36,475 bases of DNA from Hyphococcus sp. (GTDB taxonomy: Bacteria; Pseudomonadota; Alphaproteobacteria; Caulobacterales; Parvularculaceae): positions 1-36,475 of the forward strand of contig JAJFGE010000044.1 of assembly GCA_021776295.1 (NCBI GenBank). The letters are read 5' to 3'. Numbering within the stretch: position 1 is the first letter of the stretch; each line of letters starts with the position of its first letter. Below, in pieces: positions 1 to 8,272 of the stretch. The position numbers were made by a program, and so were the translations under genes. A model generated the notes under the pieces. It was not told where the DNA came from and made no database searches. It was given only the letters and a program-made list of their open reading frames with translations.

Positions 1-24
1 CACTTTCAAGGCATTTGAGGACAG

Positions 25-198
25 TTGGCCGTCATCAGCCTTGGCCAGGAACAAGTCGAGGCCGCCGACATGGTCAACCGTGCGCAGCGCCGCGGCGGCA
101 ATCCGGAACTTAAAGCCCTGCTCAAGCTTGTCGGAATGCAGCGTAACATTACACAAATTTGGCAAAAACCGCCTTTTGGTGCGGTTTTTCGCGTGTGA
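25..198 (+). CDS. Possible small ORF, 57 aa, TTG start
   Basis: An open frame follows a stop at 16-18. A TTG at 25 has a GAGGA sequence three bases upstream. The first 45 residues look protein-like, Gln- and Glu-rich then basic, and probably helical. No family is recognised. The last residues are read through a perfect terminator hairpin (164-189), which is odd for a real gene, so the true product may be shorter or this may be the 3' end of something cut by the window edge. Confidence 0.25.
   Translation: MAVISLGQEQVEAADMVNRAQRRGGNPELKALLKLVGMQRNITQIWQKPPFGAVFRV
164..189 (+). terminator. Rho-independent terminator
   Basis: A perfect 9-bp stem (AAAAACCGC at 164-172, GCGGTTTTT at 181-189) encloses an 8-base loop. 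The stem has a 3' T-run on the plus strand and, because the A-run is its complement, also on the minus strand. It probably ends transcription entering from the left and insulates the kinase gene. Confidence 0.75.
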
Positions 199-497
199 AA
201 CATTGTGCCCGGACTGGGGTCCAATACCGGTTAATTCGCAGCGGCGCGCCATGGGTCAGCCTTTAATACTTTATAGGCTACGTCGGTACCCGCGCAGCCC
301 CGTTAGATGTTTGAAATCAAGCCGCGTCCCATAACTGAGGCACTGACGGGCGTCAAGTCAGCATCGGCCAGCGCCTCAGAGCACAACGTCACTATCGGCC
401 CCAAGCCGCCGCGCCAGGAAATCTTTCGAAAGCAAAGCTGAGTAAACAAACAATAAGACTTTTTATCCATCATAGGGCGCGAAAGAAAGGCTAAGAC
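199..497. other. Intergenic region before the histidine kinase
   Basis: About 300 bases with no recognised gene. It contains a 44-codon frame (307-441) listed separately, and no convincing sigma-70 promoter. The AAAGG at about 487-491 is the ribosome binding site of the kinase. Confidence 0.5.
307..441 (+). CDS. Possible small ORF, 44 aa
   Basis: An ATG-started frame of 44 codons with coding-like third-position GC sits just upstream of the kinase in the same orientation. The product would be hydrophilic with a Ser/Ala-rich centre and Pro/Lys-rich ends. It has no visible Shine-Dalgarno sequence and no recognised family. It may be chance. Confidence 0.2.
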   Translation: MFEIKPRPITEALTGVKSASASASEHNVTIGPKPPRQEIFRKQS

Positions 498-2306
498 ATG
501 TCGCCGTCCGCTGTTACCCAATTCTTCTGGCCCCCCGTCATTGACGGCGATTATCTGGATGCAGCCCGCAAACGCTGCCTCCTGGTCATTTCTATTGCCG
601 CCGCCCTTATCGGCAGCCTGTCCGGATGGCGCAATTTTGACGCGTCTTTTGCCGCCTATCCGATTCAAACCCTTATTGCCGGTCTGGGGCCGTTGGTGTT
701 TCTGGCCTGCCCGGTTCTGATCGCCCGCACCCGCAATGTGCGCAGCGTTGCATGGTTTTTTCTTGGATTTTCCTATGTCTGCTTTGTCGCCGTGGCGGTG
801 ATTGCCGGCGGCATGTTTTCACGCGCGACTTTCTTCTTGTTGCCATGGGCGGTGATGGCGACCTTGTTCCTCGGCTGGAAAGAAGGCGTTGGCGCGGCGG
901 TCATCGTCTTGTGCACATACCTGGCGCTGTATTTCATACGCGGCATGATTGCGCCAAGCGTCTATGAAATGTCGATTGATATTCTCTCCCACTGGCTGGT
1001 GGTCGGGCTTTCCATGACCCTGGTGATGCTGATCACGGGTGCGGCGATCTTTCAACGCGAGATGGAGCACGCAGCCATCAAACTCTGCGAGGCGCGCACT
1101 GAAGCGGTGAGCGCAAACCGCGCCAAGTCCGAATTCCTGGCCATGATGAGCCATGAAATCCGCACGCCCATGAACGGTGTTCTCGGCATGGCCGAGATGC
1201 TGGAAGACACCGAGCTTAGCGACCAGCAACGTCTATACGCTGAAACCATCACCAGTTCCGGCGCCTCGTTGATGGCCATCATCAACGATATTCTTGACCT
1301 TTCCAAAATCGAAGCCGGCCATATCAACCTGACCCATAAACCATTTGCACTTCGCAGCTTCATCGAACAAATCAGTATGCTGTTCAAATTGCGCGCCAAT
1401 CGGCAACAACTCGACCTGATCATTGAGCTTGATGATAACCTGCCTGATCATATCTCCGGCGACGCTGGCAGAATCAGGCAAATTTTAATTAACCTCATCG
1501 GCAACGCCCTCAAATTTACTGAAAAGGGCCATATCAAAATCAAGGTCAGCGGCGCTGTAACGGCTGGCGATGTCGATTTGAGCTTTGTCGTTGAAGATAC
1601 CGGCATCGGCGTTCCTGAAGACAAACTCGATGATATTTTCAGAAAATTCGAGCAGGCCGAAGGCTCGACCACGCGGCGTTTCGACGGCGCCGGGCTCGGG
1701 CTTGCGATATCGCGACAACTTGCTCATGCGATGGGCGGCAACATCACGGCGCAGTCGGTGTGCGGCAAGGGCTGTACATTTACCTTCAAAGTGACATTGC
1801 CGGTTGCGACCACAATAGCCCCCTCGCCAGTCCGAACACGCGAGACATCCGTCGTGATTATGCGCCATGAGGACGGATCGCCAAGCGGTACAGAACTGAA
1901 AACCAGCCGCATCCGCGTTCTCATCGCCGAGGACAATGACGTTAACCGGCTGGTTATGAAGTCTATGATTGACGCGGCCAGATACGACATCTGTTTCGCC
2001 GTCAACGGCGTTAAAGCCCTCGCCGCCTATAAGGCTGCTGCGTTCGATGTTGTACTGATGGATGTCTCTATGCCTGAAATGGACGGCCACGAGACCACGC
2101 ACGCAATCCGCAATTTTGAACGCGAGACCGAGGCCCGGCGCACGCCGATCATTTGCGTCACCGCGCATGCATTTGAAGACCAACACGAAAAAACCCTCGC
2201 CGCCGGCATGGATGATTACCTGTCAAAGCCGATCCGCCGGGAACAGCTCGCCGAGACGCTCGCAAAGTGGACTGGCGCCGGTCGTAAGGCGCGCAACGTC
2301 GCATGA
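498..2306 (+). CDS. Membrane hybrid sensor histidine kinase with receiver domain
   Basis: The protein has 602 residues. About six hydrophobic segments lie between residues 27 and 183, with almost no periplasmic loop, so the signal is probably sensed in or at the membrane. A short helical linker leads to a HisKA dimerisation domain with phospho-acceptor His219 (SHEIRTP). The HATPase domain follows, with N-box Asn332/Asn336, the DTG motif at 367-369 and the G2 box near 397-402. A C-terminal receiver has acidic Glu478/Asp479, phospho-acceptor Asp522, Thr555 and Lys577. It should autophosphorylate and pass phosphate to its own receiver, then probably to a separate phosphotransfer protein, because neither a Hpt domain nor a partner regulator is encoded nearby. 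AAAGG lies seven bases before the ATG. The stimulus is unknown. Confidence 0.93.
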   Translation: MSPSAVTQFFWPPVIDGDYLDAARKRCLLVISIAAALIGSLSGWRNFDASFAAYPIQTLIAGLGPLVFLACPVLIARTRNVRSVAWFFLGFSYVCFVAVAVIAGGMFSRATFFLLPWAVMATLFLGWKEGVGAAVIVLCTYLALYFIRGMIAPSVYEMSIDILSHWLVVGLSMTLVMLITGAAIFQREMEHAAIKLCEARTEAVSANRAKSEFLAMMSHEIRTPMNGVLGMAEMLEDTELSDQQRLYAETITSSGASLMAIINDILDLSKIEAGHINLTHKPFALRSFIEQISMLFKLRANRQQLDLIIELDDNLPDHISGDAGRIRQILINLIGNALKFTEKGHIKIKVSGAVTAGDVDLSFVVEDTGIGVPEDKLDDIFRKFEQAEGSTTRRFDGAGLGLAISRQLAHAMGGNITAQSVCGKGCTFTFKVTLPVATTIAPSPVRTRETSVVIMRHEDGSPSGTELKTSRIRVLIAEDNDVNRLVMKSMIDAARYDICFAVNGVKALAAYKAAAFDVVLMDVSMPEMDGHETTHAIRNFERETEARRTPIICVTAHAFEDQHEKTLAAGMDDYLSKPIRREQLAETLAKWTGAGRKARNVA

Positions 2307-2326
2307 AGCCCGCTAGGCATCGCTAG

Positions 2327-2354
2327 TTGAGAATTTTTAGCCCAGCCCTATATT
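2327..2354 (+). promoter_or_regulatory. Sigma-70-like promoter for the helicase operon
   Basis: TTGAGA (2327-2332) and TATATT (2349-2354) are separated by 16 bases, about 85 bases before the helicase start. They lie in the short gap between the kinase stop and the helicase, so they probably drive the helicase/S4/TerB block. Confidence 0.5.
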
Positions 2355-2437
2355 CTCCTGATCGACGCACAGGCGCGCAGGCCGCCTCACCGTCGCAATT
2401 TCGCTAGCGCCCCGGAACCCAACAAGGCAGCTCATAC

Positions 2438-5400
2438 GTGCCGTCCTCCTTCGCCTTTGATGATTTCACCCCTGCCGGCGGCGGCCGGGTGACGGCGGTG
2501 TTGGGCCCCACCAATACCGGCAAGACCCATTATGCGCTGGAGCGCATGCTCGCCCACCGCTCCGGCATGATCGGCCTGCCGCTGCGGCTGCTGGCGCGCG
2601 AGATTTATGATCGGATTGTCAAAGCGCGTGGGGCCCATGAAGTTGCACTCGTGACCGGCGAGGAGAAAATCATCCCCTCGCGTCCGCGCTATTGGGTGGC
2701 CACTGTCGAGGCGATGCCGCTTGAACGTAATGTTGAGTTCCTCGCCATCGACGAAATTCAACTCGCCGCCGATCCTGAACGCGGGCGCATTTTCACCTCG
2801 CGCCTGCTGCATGCCAGAGGCGCATCTGAAACCCTATTCCTCGGCTCCGACACCATGCGCCCGGTGTTGCAGCGCCTGTTCGCCAATGTTCAATATCTAA
2901 CGCGTGAACGGTTCTCACGCCTCACCTATACCGGGCCGAAGAAAGTCACCCGCCTGCCCCGGCGCACCGCCATCATCGCCTTCAGCGCCGACACGGTCTA
3001 TTCGATTGCCGAATTGATCCGCAGACAGAGAGGCGGCGCCGCGGTTGTGCTCGGATCGCTCAGCCCGCGCACCCGCAACGCCCAGGCGGAATTATATCAA
3101 TCCGGCGAGGTTGATTTCCTGGTCGCCACCGACGCCATCGGCATGGGGCTAAACATGGATATCGACCATGTCGCCTTCGCCGCGACGCGCAAATTTGACG
3201 GCCAGCGTCCGCGCAATCTGACGGCGGCGGAGCTGGCGCAAATCGCCGGTCGCGCCGGACGCCATATTCGCGACGGAACCTTCGGAACCACGGCCGAATG
3301 CGGAGGGATTGACGAAGACATCGTCGAGGCGATTGAAAATCATCAATTCGATCCGGCAGCAGCGCTGCAATGGCGCTCTGAACAAATCGATCTTTCCTCG
3401 CTGCCGGCGCTCCACCGGTCGCTGGAACGACGCCCGCCCCGGCCGGAGCTGCAACGCGCGCGCCGCGAGGCTGACGAGGCCGCGCTCCGCAACCTTGTCG
3501 CCCGTGAGGAGATACGCGGTCTCGCCAAAGGCGGCGCTGCGCTGGCGACTTTATGGGAGCTTTGCCAAATCCCTGATTACAGCAAGATCTCACCTGACCA
3601 GCATGGCCGCCTGCTCGCCGATCTTTATCTCATGTTGATGCATGACGGGCGCGTCAACGAGGCCTGGCTGGCGCCGCGGATCAATCGGCTGGACCGGATT
3701 GACGGCGATTTTGACATGATCGCATCGCGCATCGCCCATATCCGCACCTGGACCTATCTGTCCCATCGCTCGGCATGGATAGAAAACGCGCCTTATTGGC
3801 AAGAGCGTGCGCGCGCGATAGAAGACAGGCTGTCCGATGCGTTGCATGAAAAGCTGACGCAACGATTTGTGGATCGCCGCACCGCAACGTTAATGAAGCG
3901 GTTGAAGGACGATGCTCCGCTTCTGGCGGGGGTGAATGACGACGGAGAAGTGATCGTGGAAGGCCAATTTATCGGCCGCCTGTTGGGGTTTGAGTTCATC
4001 GTTGACCCGCGCGCCAGCGGTGTTGAGGCGAAGTCTTTGCGTGCTGCGGGCGAAAAAGCCCTGGCGCCGATGCTTGCCGCGCGCGCTGCCGCGCTTGCCA
4101 ATGCCGGCGCCGATGAGCTGACGCTGGGCGATGACGGCGCGATTTGGTGGCGTTCAGCGCAAGTGGCGCAATTGAAAAAAGGCCCGACGCTGTTGCGGCC
4201 GAGCATCCTTGTTTCCGGCCTTGCCGATATCTCCGCCAATATGCGCGGCCGCGTCGAGGACCGGTTGACGGATTTTTTCACCGCCAAGGTTGAAGCGTTC
4301 TTGGGGCCTCTGGTGATGTTGCAGGCCGGCGCCAATAGCGAGAGCGAGAGCGGATTGCAGGGTCTCGCCAAAGGCGTTGCCTACCGTCTGGTTGAAAATT
4401 TCGGGGCCACGTCGCGCACCCAGTTTGGCGATGATCTCAAAAAAATCGATCAGACTGAACGCAGCAAGCTGCGCAAGCTCGGCATGCGGTTTGGCGAATA
4501 TACGTTGTTCATGCCGGCTCTGTTGAAGCCTGCGCCATCGCAGCTGTTGGTTTTACTGTGGGCGTTGTGGAATGACCGCAAGCTCAGCCAGACGGCAGCG
4601 CCGAAAGCTGGCCTGGTGTCGCTTGAAATCAGCGAAAACCTTCCGCATGCCTATTATTACGCCGCCGGCTATCGCCCGTCCGGCAAGCGTGCGGTGCGCA
4701 TCGACATGCTGGAACGGTTGGCCGGACTTATCCGCACCGCGCGCAGCGATGCAAACATGCGCCAGGGGTTTGAAGCAACGCCGCAAATGATGTCGCTGGT
4801 CGGTTGTTCGGGCGAGGATTTCGAAGCCATCATGCGCTCGCTTGGCCTGCGCAAGACGATGGTCAAGCGCAAGCCCGCGGCGCCAGCCGAAGCGGCTATC
4901 ACGCCCGAGACGGACAAGCCGGCAGACCAACACGCACCGGACGCCCAAACACCAACATTGACGCCAACGCCTGATGCAAGCACGCCGGTCGCAGCGGATC
5001 CGCAAGCCGACGCCGCGCCTGCGCCGGCAGTGGAAAGCCCGGCGGTCAGCGAAGAGATTGCTGCCCCGCCGCCAACTGACGCCGCCGCAAGTCTGGCGCC
5101 TGCGCTCCAAAAAGCTGAGACACAGGCGGACGCCTCGGCCACGCAGCTACCGGCGGCTGAAAAACCCGACCCGGGCGCCCCTGCTCCCGAAGATGCCGCG
5201 CCGCAAGAAGATGAAATCGCGCTATGGAAACCGGCCCCGCGCAAAGTGTTCACCAGGCCGAAGCGCGACGCCAAACCTGCTGACAAGCGCGACGGAAAAC
5301 CGGACGCGCGCCGCAGAGGTAAAAAACCACCGCCCGGAAAACACCAAGACGCCAAGCGCCAAGGCGGCAAACATCAAGGCGGCCCCCGATCCAGAGATAA

Positions 5401-5536
5401 CGGCCCGATGTATGAACCGCGCCACCGCAAAGTCGCCGATCCGAACTCGCCTTTCGCCGTGCTGGCTGGCCTGAAATCGCAACTATCAGAGCCGCCGAAA
5501 GAGCAAAAGGCGAAAAAGCCAGAGAAGACTGAATGA
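2438..5536 (+). CDS. Suv3/Ski2-like superfamily 2 RNA helicase with long disordered tail
   Basis: The protein has 1032 residues and starts at GTG with AAGGCAG about ten bases upstream. Walker A GPTNTGKT is at residues 23-30, DEIQ at 105-108, and motif VI QIAGRAGR at 268-275. The DEIQ box and the early Walker A match the mitochondrial Suv3 type of ATP-dependent RNA helicase, so a role in RNA unwinding and turnover is likely. Residues about 500-800 form a conserved-looking helical C-terminal region. From about 809 to the end the sequence is Ala/Pro-rich then strongly Lys/Arg-rich, presumably disordered and RNA-binding. The stop overlaps the next start by four bases (ATGA), which indicates translational coupling with the S4 protein. 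The substrate RNA is unknown. Confidence 0.9.
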   Translation: MPSSFAFDDFTPAGGGRVTAVLGPTNTGKTHYALERMLAHRSGMIGLPLRLLAREIYDRIVKARGAHEVALVTGEEKIIPSRPRYWVATVEAMPLERNVEFLAIDEIQLAADPERGRIFTSRLLHARGASETLFLGSDTMRPVLQRLFANVQYLTRERFSRLTYTGPKKVTRLPRRTAIIAFSADTVYSIAELIRRQRGGAAVVLGSLSPRTRNAQAELYQSGEVDFLVATDAIGMGLNMDIDHVAFAATRKFDGQRPRNLTAAELAQIAGRAGRHIRDGTFGTTAECGGIDEDIVEAIENHQFDPAAALQWRSEQIDLSSLPALHRSLERRPPRPELQRARREADEAALRNLVAREEIRGLAKGGAALATLWELCQIPDYSKISPDQHGRLLADLYLMLMHDGRVNEAWLAPRINRLDRIDGDFDMIASRIAHIRTWTYLSHRSAWIENAPYWQERARAIEDRLSDALHEKLTQRFVDRRTATLMKRLKDDAPLLAGVNDDGEVIVEGQFIGRLLGFEFIVDPRASGVEAKSLRAAGEKALAPMLAARAAALANAGADELTLGDDGAIWWRSAQVAQLKKGPTLLRPSILVSGLADISANMRGRVEDRLTDFFTAKVEAFLGPLVMLQAGANSESESGLQGLAKGVAYRLVENFGATSRTQFGDDLKKIDQTERSKLRKLGMRFGEYTLFMPALLKPAPSQLLVLLWALWNDRKLSQTAAPKAGLVSLEISENLPHAYYYAAGYRPSGKRAVRIDMLERLAGLIRTARSDANMRQGFEATPQMMSLVGCSGEDFEAIMRSLGLRKTMVKRKPAAPAEAAITPETDKPADQHAPDAQTPTLTPTPDASTPVAADPQADAAPAPAVESPAVSEEIAAPPPTDAAASLAPALQKAETQADASATQLPAAEKPDPGAPAPEDAAPQEDEIALWKPAPRKVFTRPKRDAKPADKRDGKPDARRRGKKPPPGKHQDAKRQGGKHQGGPRSRDNGPMYEPRHRKVADPNSPFAVLAGLKSQLSEPPKEQKAKKPEKTE

Positions 5537-5946
5537 CCGGAGAGGACGAGGCGCCGCAAGTTCAACGTCTCGATCGCTGGTTATGGTATGCGCGGATTTT
5601 CAAAACCCGCACACTGGCGGCAAAATTCGTACAGGATGGGCATGTGCGCGTCACCACGAACCAGGCCACCGTCCGGGCGGAAAAACCGAGCTTTACGATC
5701 CGCATAGGCGACACGCTGGTGTTCACGCGCGGTGAGCAATTGCGCATCCTCGTCATTATCGCGCTGGCGGCGCGGCGCGGACCGGCATCCGAAGCACAAA
5801 CGCTTTATACAGACCAATCGCCGCCGCGCCCGCCAAAAGGGGAGCGCGCCGCCGCGCCTTTCTCCCGCGAAAAAGGCGCCGGGCGACCGACAAAGAAACA
5901 CCGCCGCGAACTCCAAGCCTTAAAAACCAGTGATTTATCCGGGTAA
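5533..5946 (+). CDS. S4-domain RNA-binding protein, Hsp15-like
   Basis: The protein has 137 residues. An S4 fold covers about residues 11-60, starting at QRLDRWLWYARIFKTR, the usual opening of the HslR/Hsp15 family. The C-terminus carries the family-typical basic GRPTKKHRRE segment. Hsp15 binds 50S subunits carrying stalled nascent chains and helps recycle them. The same role here is inference from the family. The gene overlaps the helicase by four bases and is followed six bases later by the TerB-like gene, so the three are one transcription unit devoted in part to RNA and ribosome handling. Confidence 0.88.
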   Translation: MTGEDEAPQVQRLDRWLWYARIFKTRTLAAKFVQDGHVRVTTNQATVRAEKPSFTIRIGDTLVFTRGEQLRILVIIALAARRGPASEAQTLYTDQSPPRPPKGERAAAPFSREKGAGRPTKKHRRELQALKTSDLSG

Positions 5947-5952
5947 CCTCAC

Positions 5953-6414
5953 ATGTTCAAAAAACTTTTTTCCAAACCAAAAACCCAAGTTAAAACGTCA
6001 GCCCCACCGGACGCAGAGCCGATGCAGCTTGCCGTCGCCGCCTTGCTGGTGGAGGCGGCGCGCGCTGACGAGCACTATGACGAAGGCGAAAAGGCCATCA
6101 TCGACCAATCGCTGATGGCGAAATTCGCTCTTTCGCAAGACGCCGCGCAGACATTGCGGGCGGCGGGCGAGGAAGCGCAAGCCAGAGCGCTCGATATTCA
6201 GCGCTTCACCCGGATCGCCAAGGAGATGCCGGGCGAGGAGAAGATCTCTTTTATCGAACAGCTATGGGAAATCGTCCTGTCGGACGGCGAGCGCGACTCC
6301 TATGAAGACACGCTGATGCGGCGGATTTGCGGGCTGATCTATCTCGAAGACCGGATCAGCGGCCAAGCGCGGATACGGGTCGCGGCCCGTCTTGCCAGCC
6401 CATCTGACGGTTAA
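5953..6414 (+). CDS. TerB-like (tellurite resistance family) protein
   Basis: The protein has 153 residues and is all-helical and acidic. A Lys-rich N-terminal stretch of about 20 residues precedes the TerB-like core. That core begins at MQLAVAALLVEAARAD and contains the repeated acidic helix pattern (EKISFIEQLWEIVLSDG) of the COG4103/TerB superfamily. Members bind metal ions through conserved acidic residues, and the cellular role of stand-alone bacterial copies is poorly known. No other ter genes are nearby, so tellurite resistance should not be assumed. The gene starts six bases after the S4 gene. Confidence 0.75.
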   Translation: MFKKLFSKPKTQVKTSAPPDAEPMQLAVAALLVEAARADEHYDEGEKAIIDQSLMAKFALSQDAAQTLRAAGEEAQARALDIQRFTRIAKEMPGEEKISFIEQLWEIVLSDGERDSYEDTLMRRICGLIYLEDRISGQARIRVAARLASPSDG

Positions 6415-6507
6415 TTGAGGATTTCTCGCCCACACTCCGCTTGCGTCGCGGCGGCGAGCGGGTAAACAATAGCAAAAATCTAGCGACGCCCAGGAGCGCA
6501 CATAACA

Positions 6508-6846
6508 ATGACCTATGTGGTGACCGATGCATGCATCAAATGTAAATATACCGACTGCGTGGAAGTTTGCCCCGTAGATTGCTTCTATGAGGGTGAGAAC
6601 ATGCTGGTGATCCACCCGGATGAATGCATCGATTGCGGCGTTTGCGAGCCTGAATGCCCGGCGGAAGCGATTATCCCGGACACCGAGGGCGAGGCCGACA
6701 AATGGCTCGACCTCAATACCAAATACTCACTCGCCTGGCCGAATATCACCCAAAAGCTCGACCCGATGCCGGACGCCGATAAATTTGCCGAAGAAAAAGG
6801 CAAGCTCGAAAAACATTTCAGCGAAAAGCCCGGCGAAGGCTCATAA
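6508..6846 (+). CDS. fdxA: Seven-iron ferredoxin FdxA ([3Fe-4S][4Fe-4S])
   Basis: The protein has 112 residues and closely follows Azotobacter vinelandii ferredoxin I. Counting the initiator Met, Cys9, Cys17 and Cys50 should bind the [3Fe-4S] cluster, and Cys21, Cys40, Cys43 and Cys46 the [4Fe-4S] cluster. The extra Cys12 and Cys25 also match that family. The C-terminal extension with WPNI and the K-rich tail is present, so the protein is full length. It is a low-potential cytoplasmic electron carrier, and its partner enzymes cannot be told from the sequence. It lies 93 bases after the TerB-like gene and may have its own promoter. Its place before carD matches what I recall of other alphaproteobacteria. 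Confidence 0.95.
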   Translation: MTYVVTDACIKCKYTDCVEVCPVDCFYEGENMLVIHPDECIDCGVCEPECPAEAIIPDTEGEADKWLDLNTKYSLAWPNITQKLDPMPDADKFAEEKGKLEKHFSEKPGEGS

Positions 6847-7165
6847 CCCGCCGGTTGGCGCAGCCGCAAGGTGGCCATTCCGTAAGGCTCCAGCGGCGCG
6901 AATAGGCGTAGCGAATCTTGAAATTTTATGCTATGATTCTGGGTGAAATCTGGATTTTTACGCGACTCAAACCCCGGCTCTAACACTTTAACAAAACTAG
7001 CCAACCCACTGAATTTGGGATGGATTTTCTGGTAGGAAAAACCTTCTGCGCCGACCCGCCGGGCGCCAAGCCGCAAAGCGCATTTGACGAGCAGACGCGC
7101 TGCAAGCCGTAATTTAAATTATCGGCCGGGCCTTGCGCCCAGCTCCTGAGAAAGAAAAAGCACCC
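6847..7165. other. Intergenic region between fdxA and carD
   Basis: About 320 bases with no supported gene. A TTGACG at 7084-7089 is followed by AT-rich DNA (7110-7120), but the spacing to a -10 is too long (19-20 bases) to call a promoter. No clear terminator for fdxA was seen. Confidence 0.4.
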
Positions 7166-7585
7166 ATGGCGACCAAGAAAAAGGCCAAGAAAAAAGCCCC
7201 GGCGAAAAAGGCGGTAAAGAACAAAGCGCCCGCTAAAAAGGCAGTCGCCAAGAAGGCCGCGCCAAAAAAAGCAGCGGCGAAGAAGAAGCCGGTAAAAGCG
7301 GCGGTGAAAAAGAAAGCGCCGGTTAAAAAAGCCGCCGCCAAGAAGACGCCCGCGAAAAAGACCGCGACCAAGAAAGCCGCGCCCGCCAAGAAGGCGGCGG
7401 TAAAAAAGACGCCGCCTAAAAAAGCCGCCCCAGCCAAAAAAGCCGCCGCGAAAAAGCCTGCGGCCAAAAAAGCAGCGTCCAAGAAAGCCGCGCCTAAGAA
7501 GGCGGCGGCGAAAAAATCGGCCGCCAAGAAAGCCGCCGTGAAGGCCGCGCCCCCGCCCAAACCCAAGCCGCGCAAAAAAGCTAAT
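7166..7585 (+). repeat. Degenerate Lys/Ala codon repeats in carD
   Basis: About 420 bases are built from short imperfect tandem units such as AAGAAAGCCGCC and GCGAAAAAGG that encode Lys/Ala-rich repeats. The units vary at synonymous positions, so selection acts on the basic protein rather than on exact DNA repeats. The antisense frames give long artefactual Gly/Phe/Arg-rich ORFs. Confidence 0.7.
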
Positions 7586-8263
7586 GTCGGCCAGGCGCCG
7601 CGCCGCAAAACTGTCGCCGCCTCCATTCCGGTGCCGACGCAAATTATCCCCAAAGAAACGCCGCAAGCCGACGCCAAAGCTTCTGAAGACGCGCAAGCCT
7701 CCACCAGCGCCAAACAGAGCTATAAGGTCCACCAACAAATCGTTTATCCGGCGCATGGCGTCGGCAAGATTGTCGCGCTTGAGCGCCAGGAAGTCGCCGG
7801 CATCAAAATCGAGCTGTTTGTCATTAACTTTGAGCAGGAAAAGATGAGGCTCCGGGTGCCAACCGGCAAAGCCAAGACCGCCGGCATGCGTCCCTTGTCC
7901 AGCGACAAAGTCATCAAAAACGCGATTGAAACCTTAAAAGGCCGCGCCCGCATCAAACGCACCATGTGGAGCCGTCGGGCGCAGGAATATGACGCGAAAA
8001 TCAACTCCGGCGACATCAAGCTGGTCGCTGAAGTGGTGCGCGATCTGTTCCGCGCCGACGACCAGCCTGAACAGAGCTATTCTGAACGCCAGCTGTTTGA
8101 ACAAGCGCTCGACCGGATGGCGCGCGAGGTGGCCGCGGTGCACAAAGTCGATCTCGCCAATGCGCTGGAAACACTCGACGGCGTCTTACAGAAAAAAGCC
8201 GCAGCCGCAGCGGCGGCGACCGCAGCAACGGCGGCGGCGGCGGCAGCCACTGCGGCGGAGTAG
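7166..8263 (+). CDS. carD: CarD/CdnL-family transcription regulator fused to a histone-H1-like Lys/Ala tail
   Basis: The chosen ATG at 7166 gives 365 residues. An upstream in-frame TTG at 7133 is less likely. Residues 1 to about 140 are almost only Lys, Ala and Pro in KKAAAKK/AKKAAPKK-type repeats, like the C-terminal tail of histone H1 or AlgP. From about residue 187 (YKVHQQIVYPAHGVGKI) comes a full CarD RNA-polymerase-interacting domain, followed by its helical DNA-binding part. The protein ends in a run of about 25 mostly Ala residues. CarD/CdnL proteins bind the RNA polymerase beta subunit and stabilise open complexes, notably at rRNA promoters. The usual alphaproteobacterial protein is about 170 residues without the basic tail, so this one may also bind DNA non-specifically. 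Confidence 0.9.
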   Translation: MATKKKAKKKAPAKKAVKNKAPAKKAVAKKAAPKKAAAKKKPVKAAVKKKAPVKKAAAKKTPAKKTATKKAAPAKKAAVKKTPPKKAAPAKKAAAKKPAAKKAASKKAAPKKAAAKKSAAKKAAVKAAPPPKPKPRKKANVGQAPRRKTVAASIPVPTQIIPKETPQADAKASEDAQASTSAKQSYKVHQQIVYPAHGVGKIVALERQEVAGIKIELFVINFEQEKMRLRVPTGKAKTAGMRPLSSDKVIKNAIETLKGRARIKRTMWSRRAQEYDAKINSGDIKLVAEVVRDLFRADDQPEQSYSERQLFEQALDRMAREVAAVHKVDLANALETLDGVLQKKAAAAAAATAATAAAAAATAAE

Positions 8264-8272
8264 GCGCTGGGG

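Noticed and set aside
1485-2186. Minus-strand ORF of 233 residues inside the histidine kinase
   Set aside because: The plus frame holds complete HATPase and receiver motifs; this is a shadow.
4669-5370. Minus-strand ORF of 233 residues inside the helicase tail
   Set aside because: Its low-complexity Ala/Ser/Gly content mirrors the Ala/Pro-rich helicase tail on the other strand.
7166-7585. Possible CRISPR array or minisatellite
   Set aside because: The units are short, contiguous and vary at synonymous sites; there are no spacers.
6980-7756. Long minus-strand ORFs rich in Gly, Phe and Arg
   Set aside because: They are the antisense of the Lys/Ala repeats of carD and follow its codon pattern.
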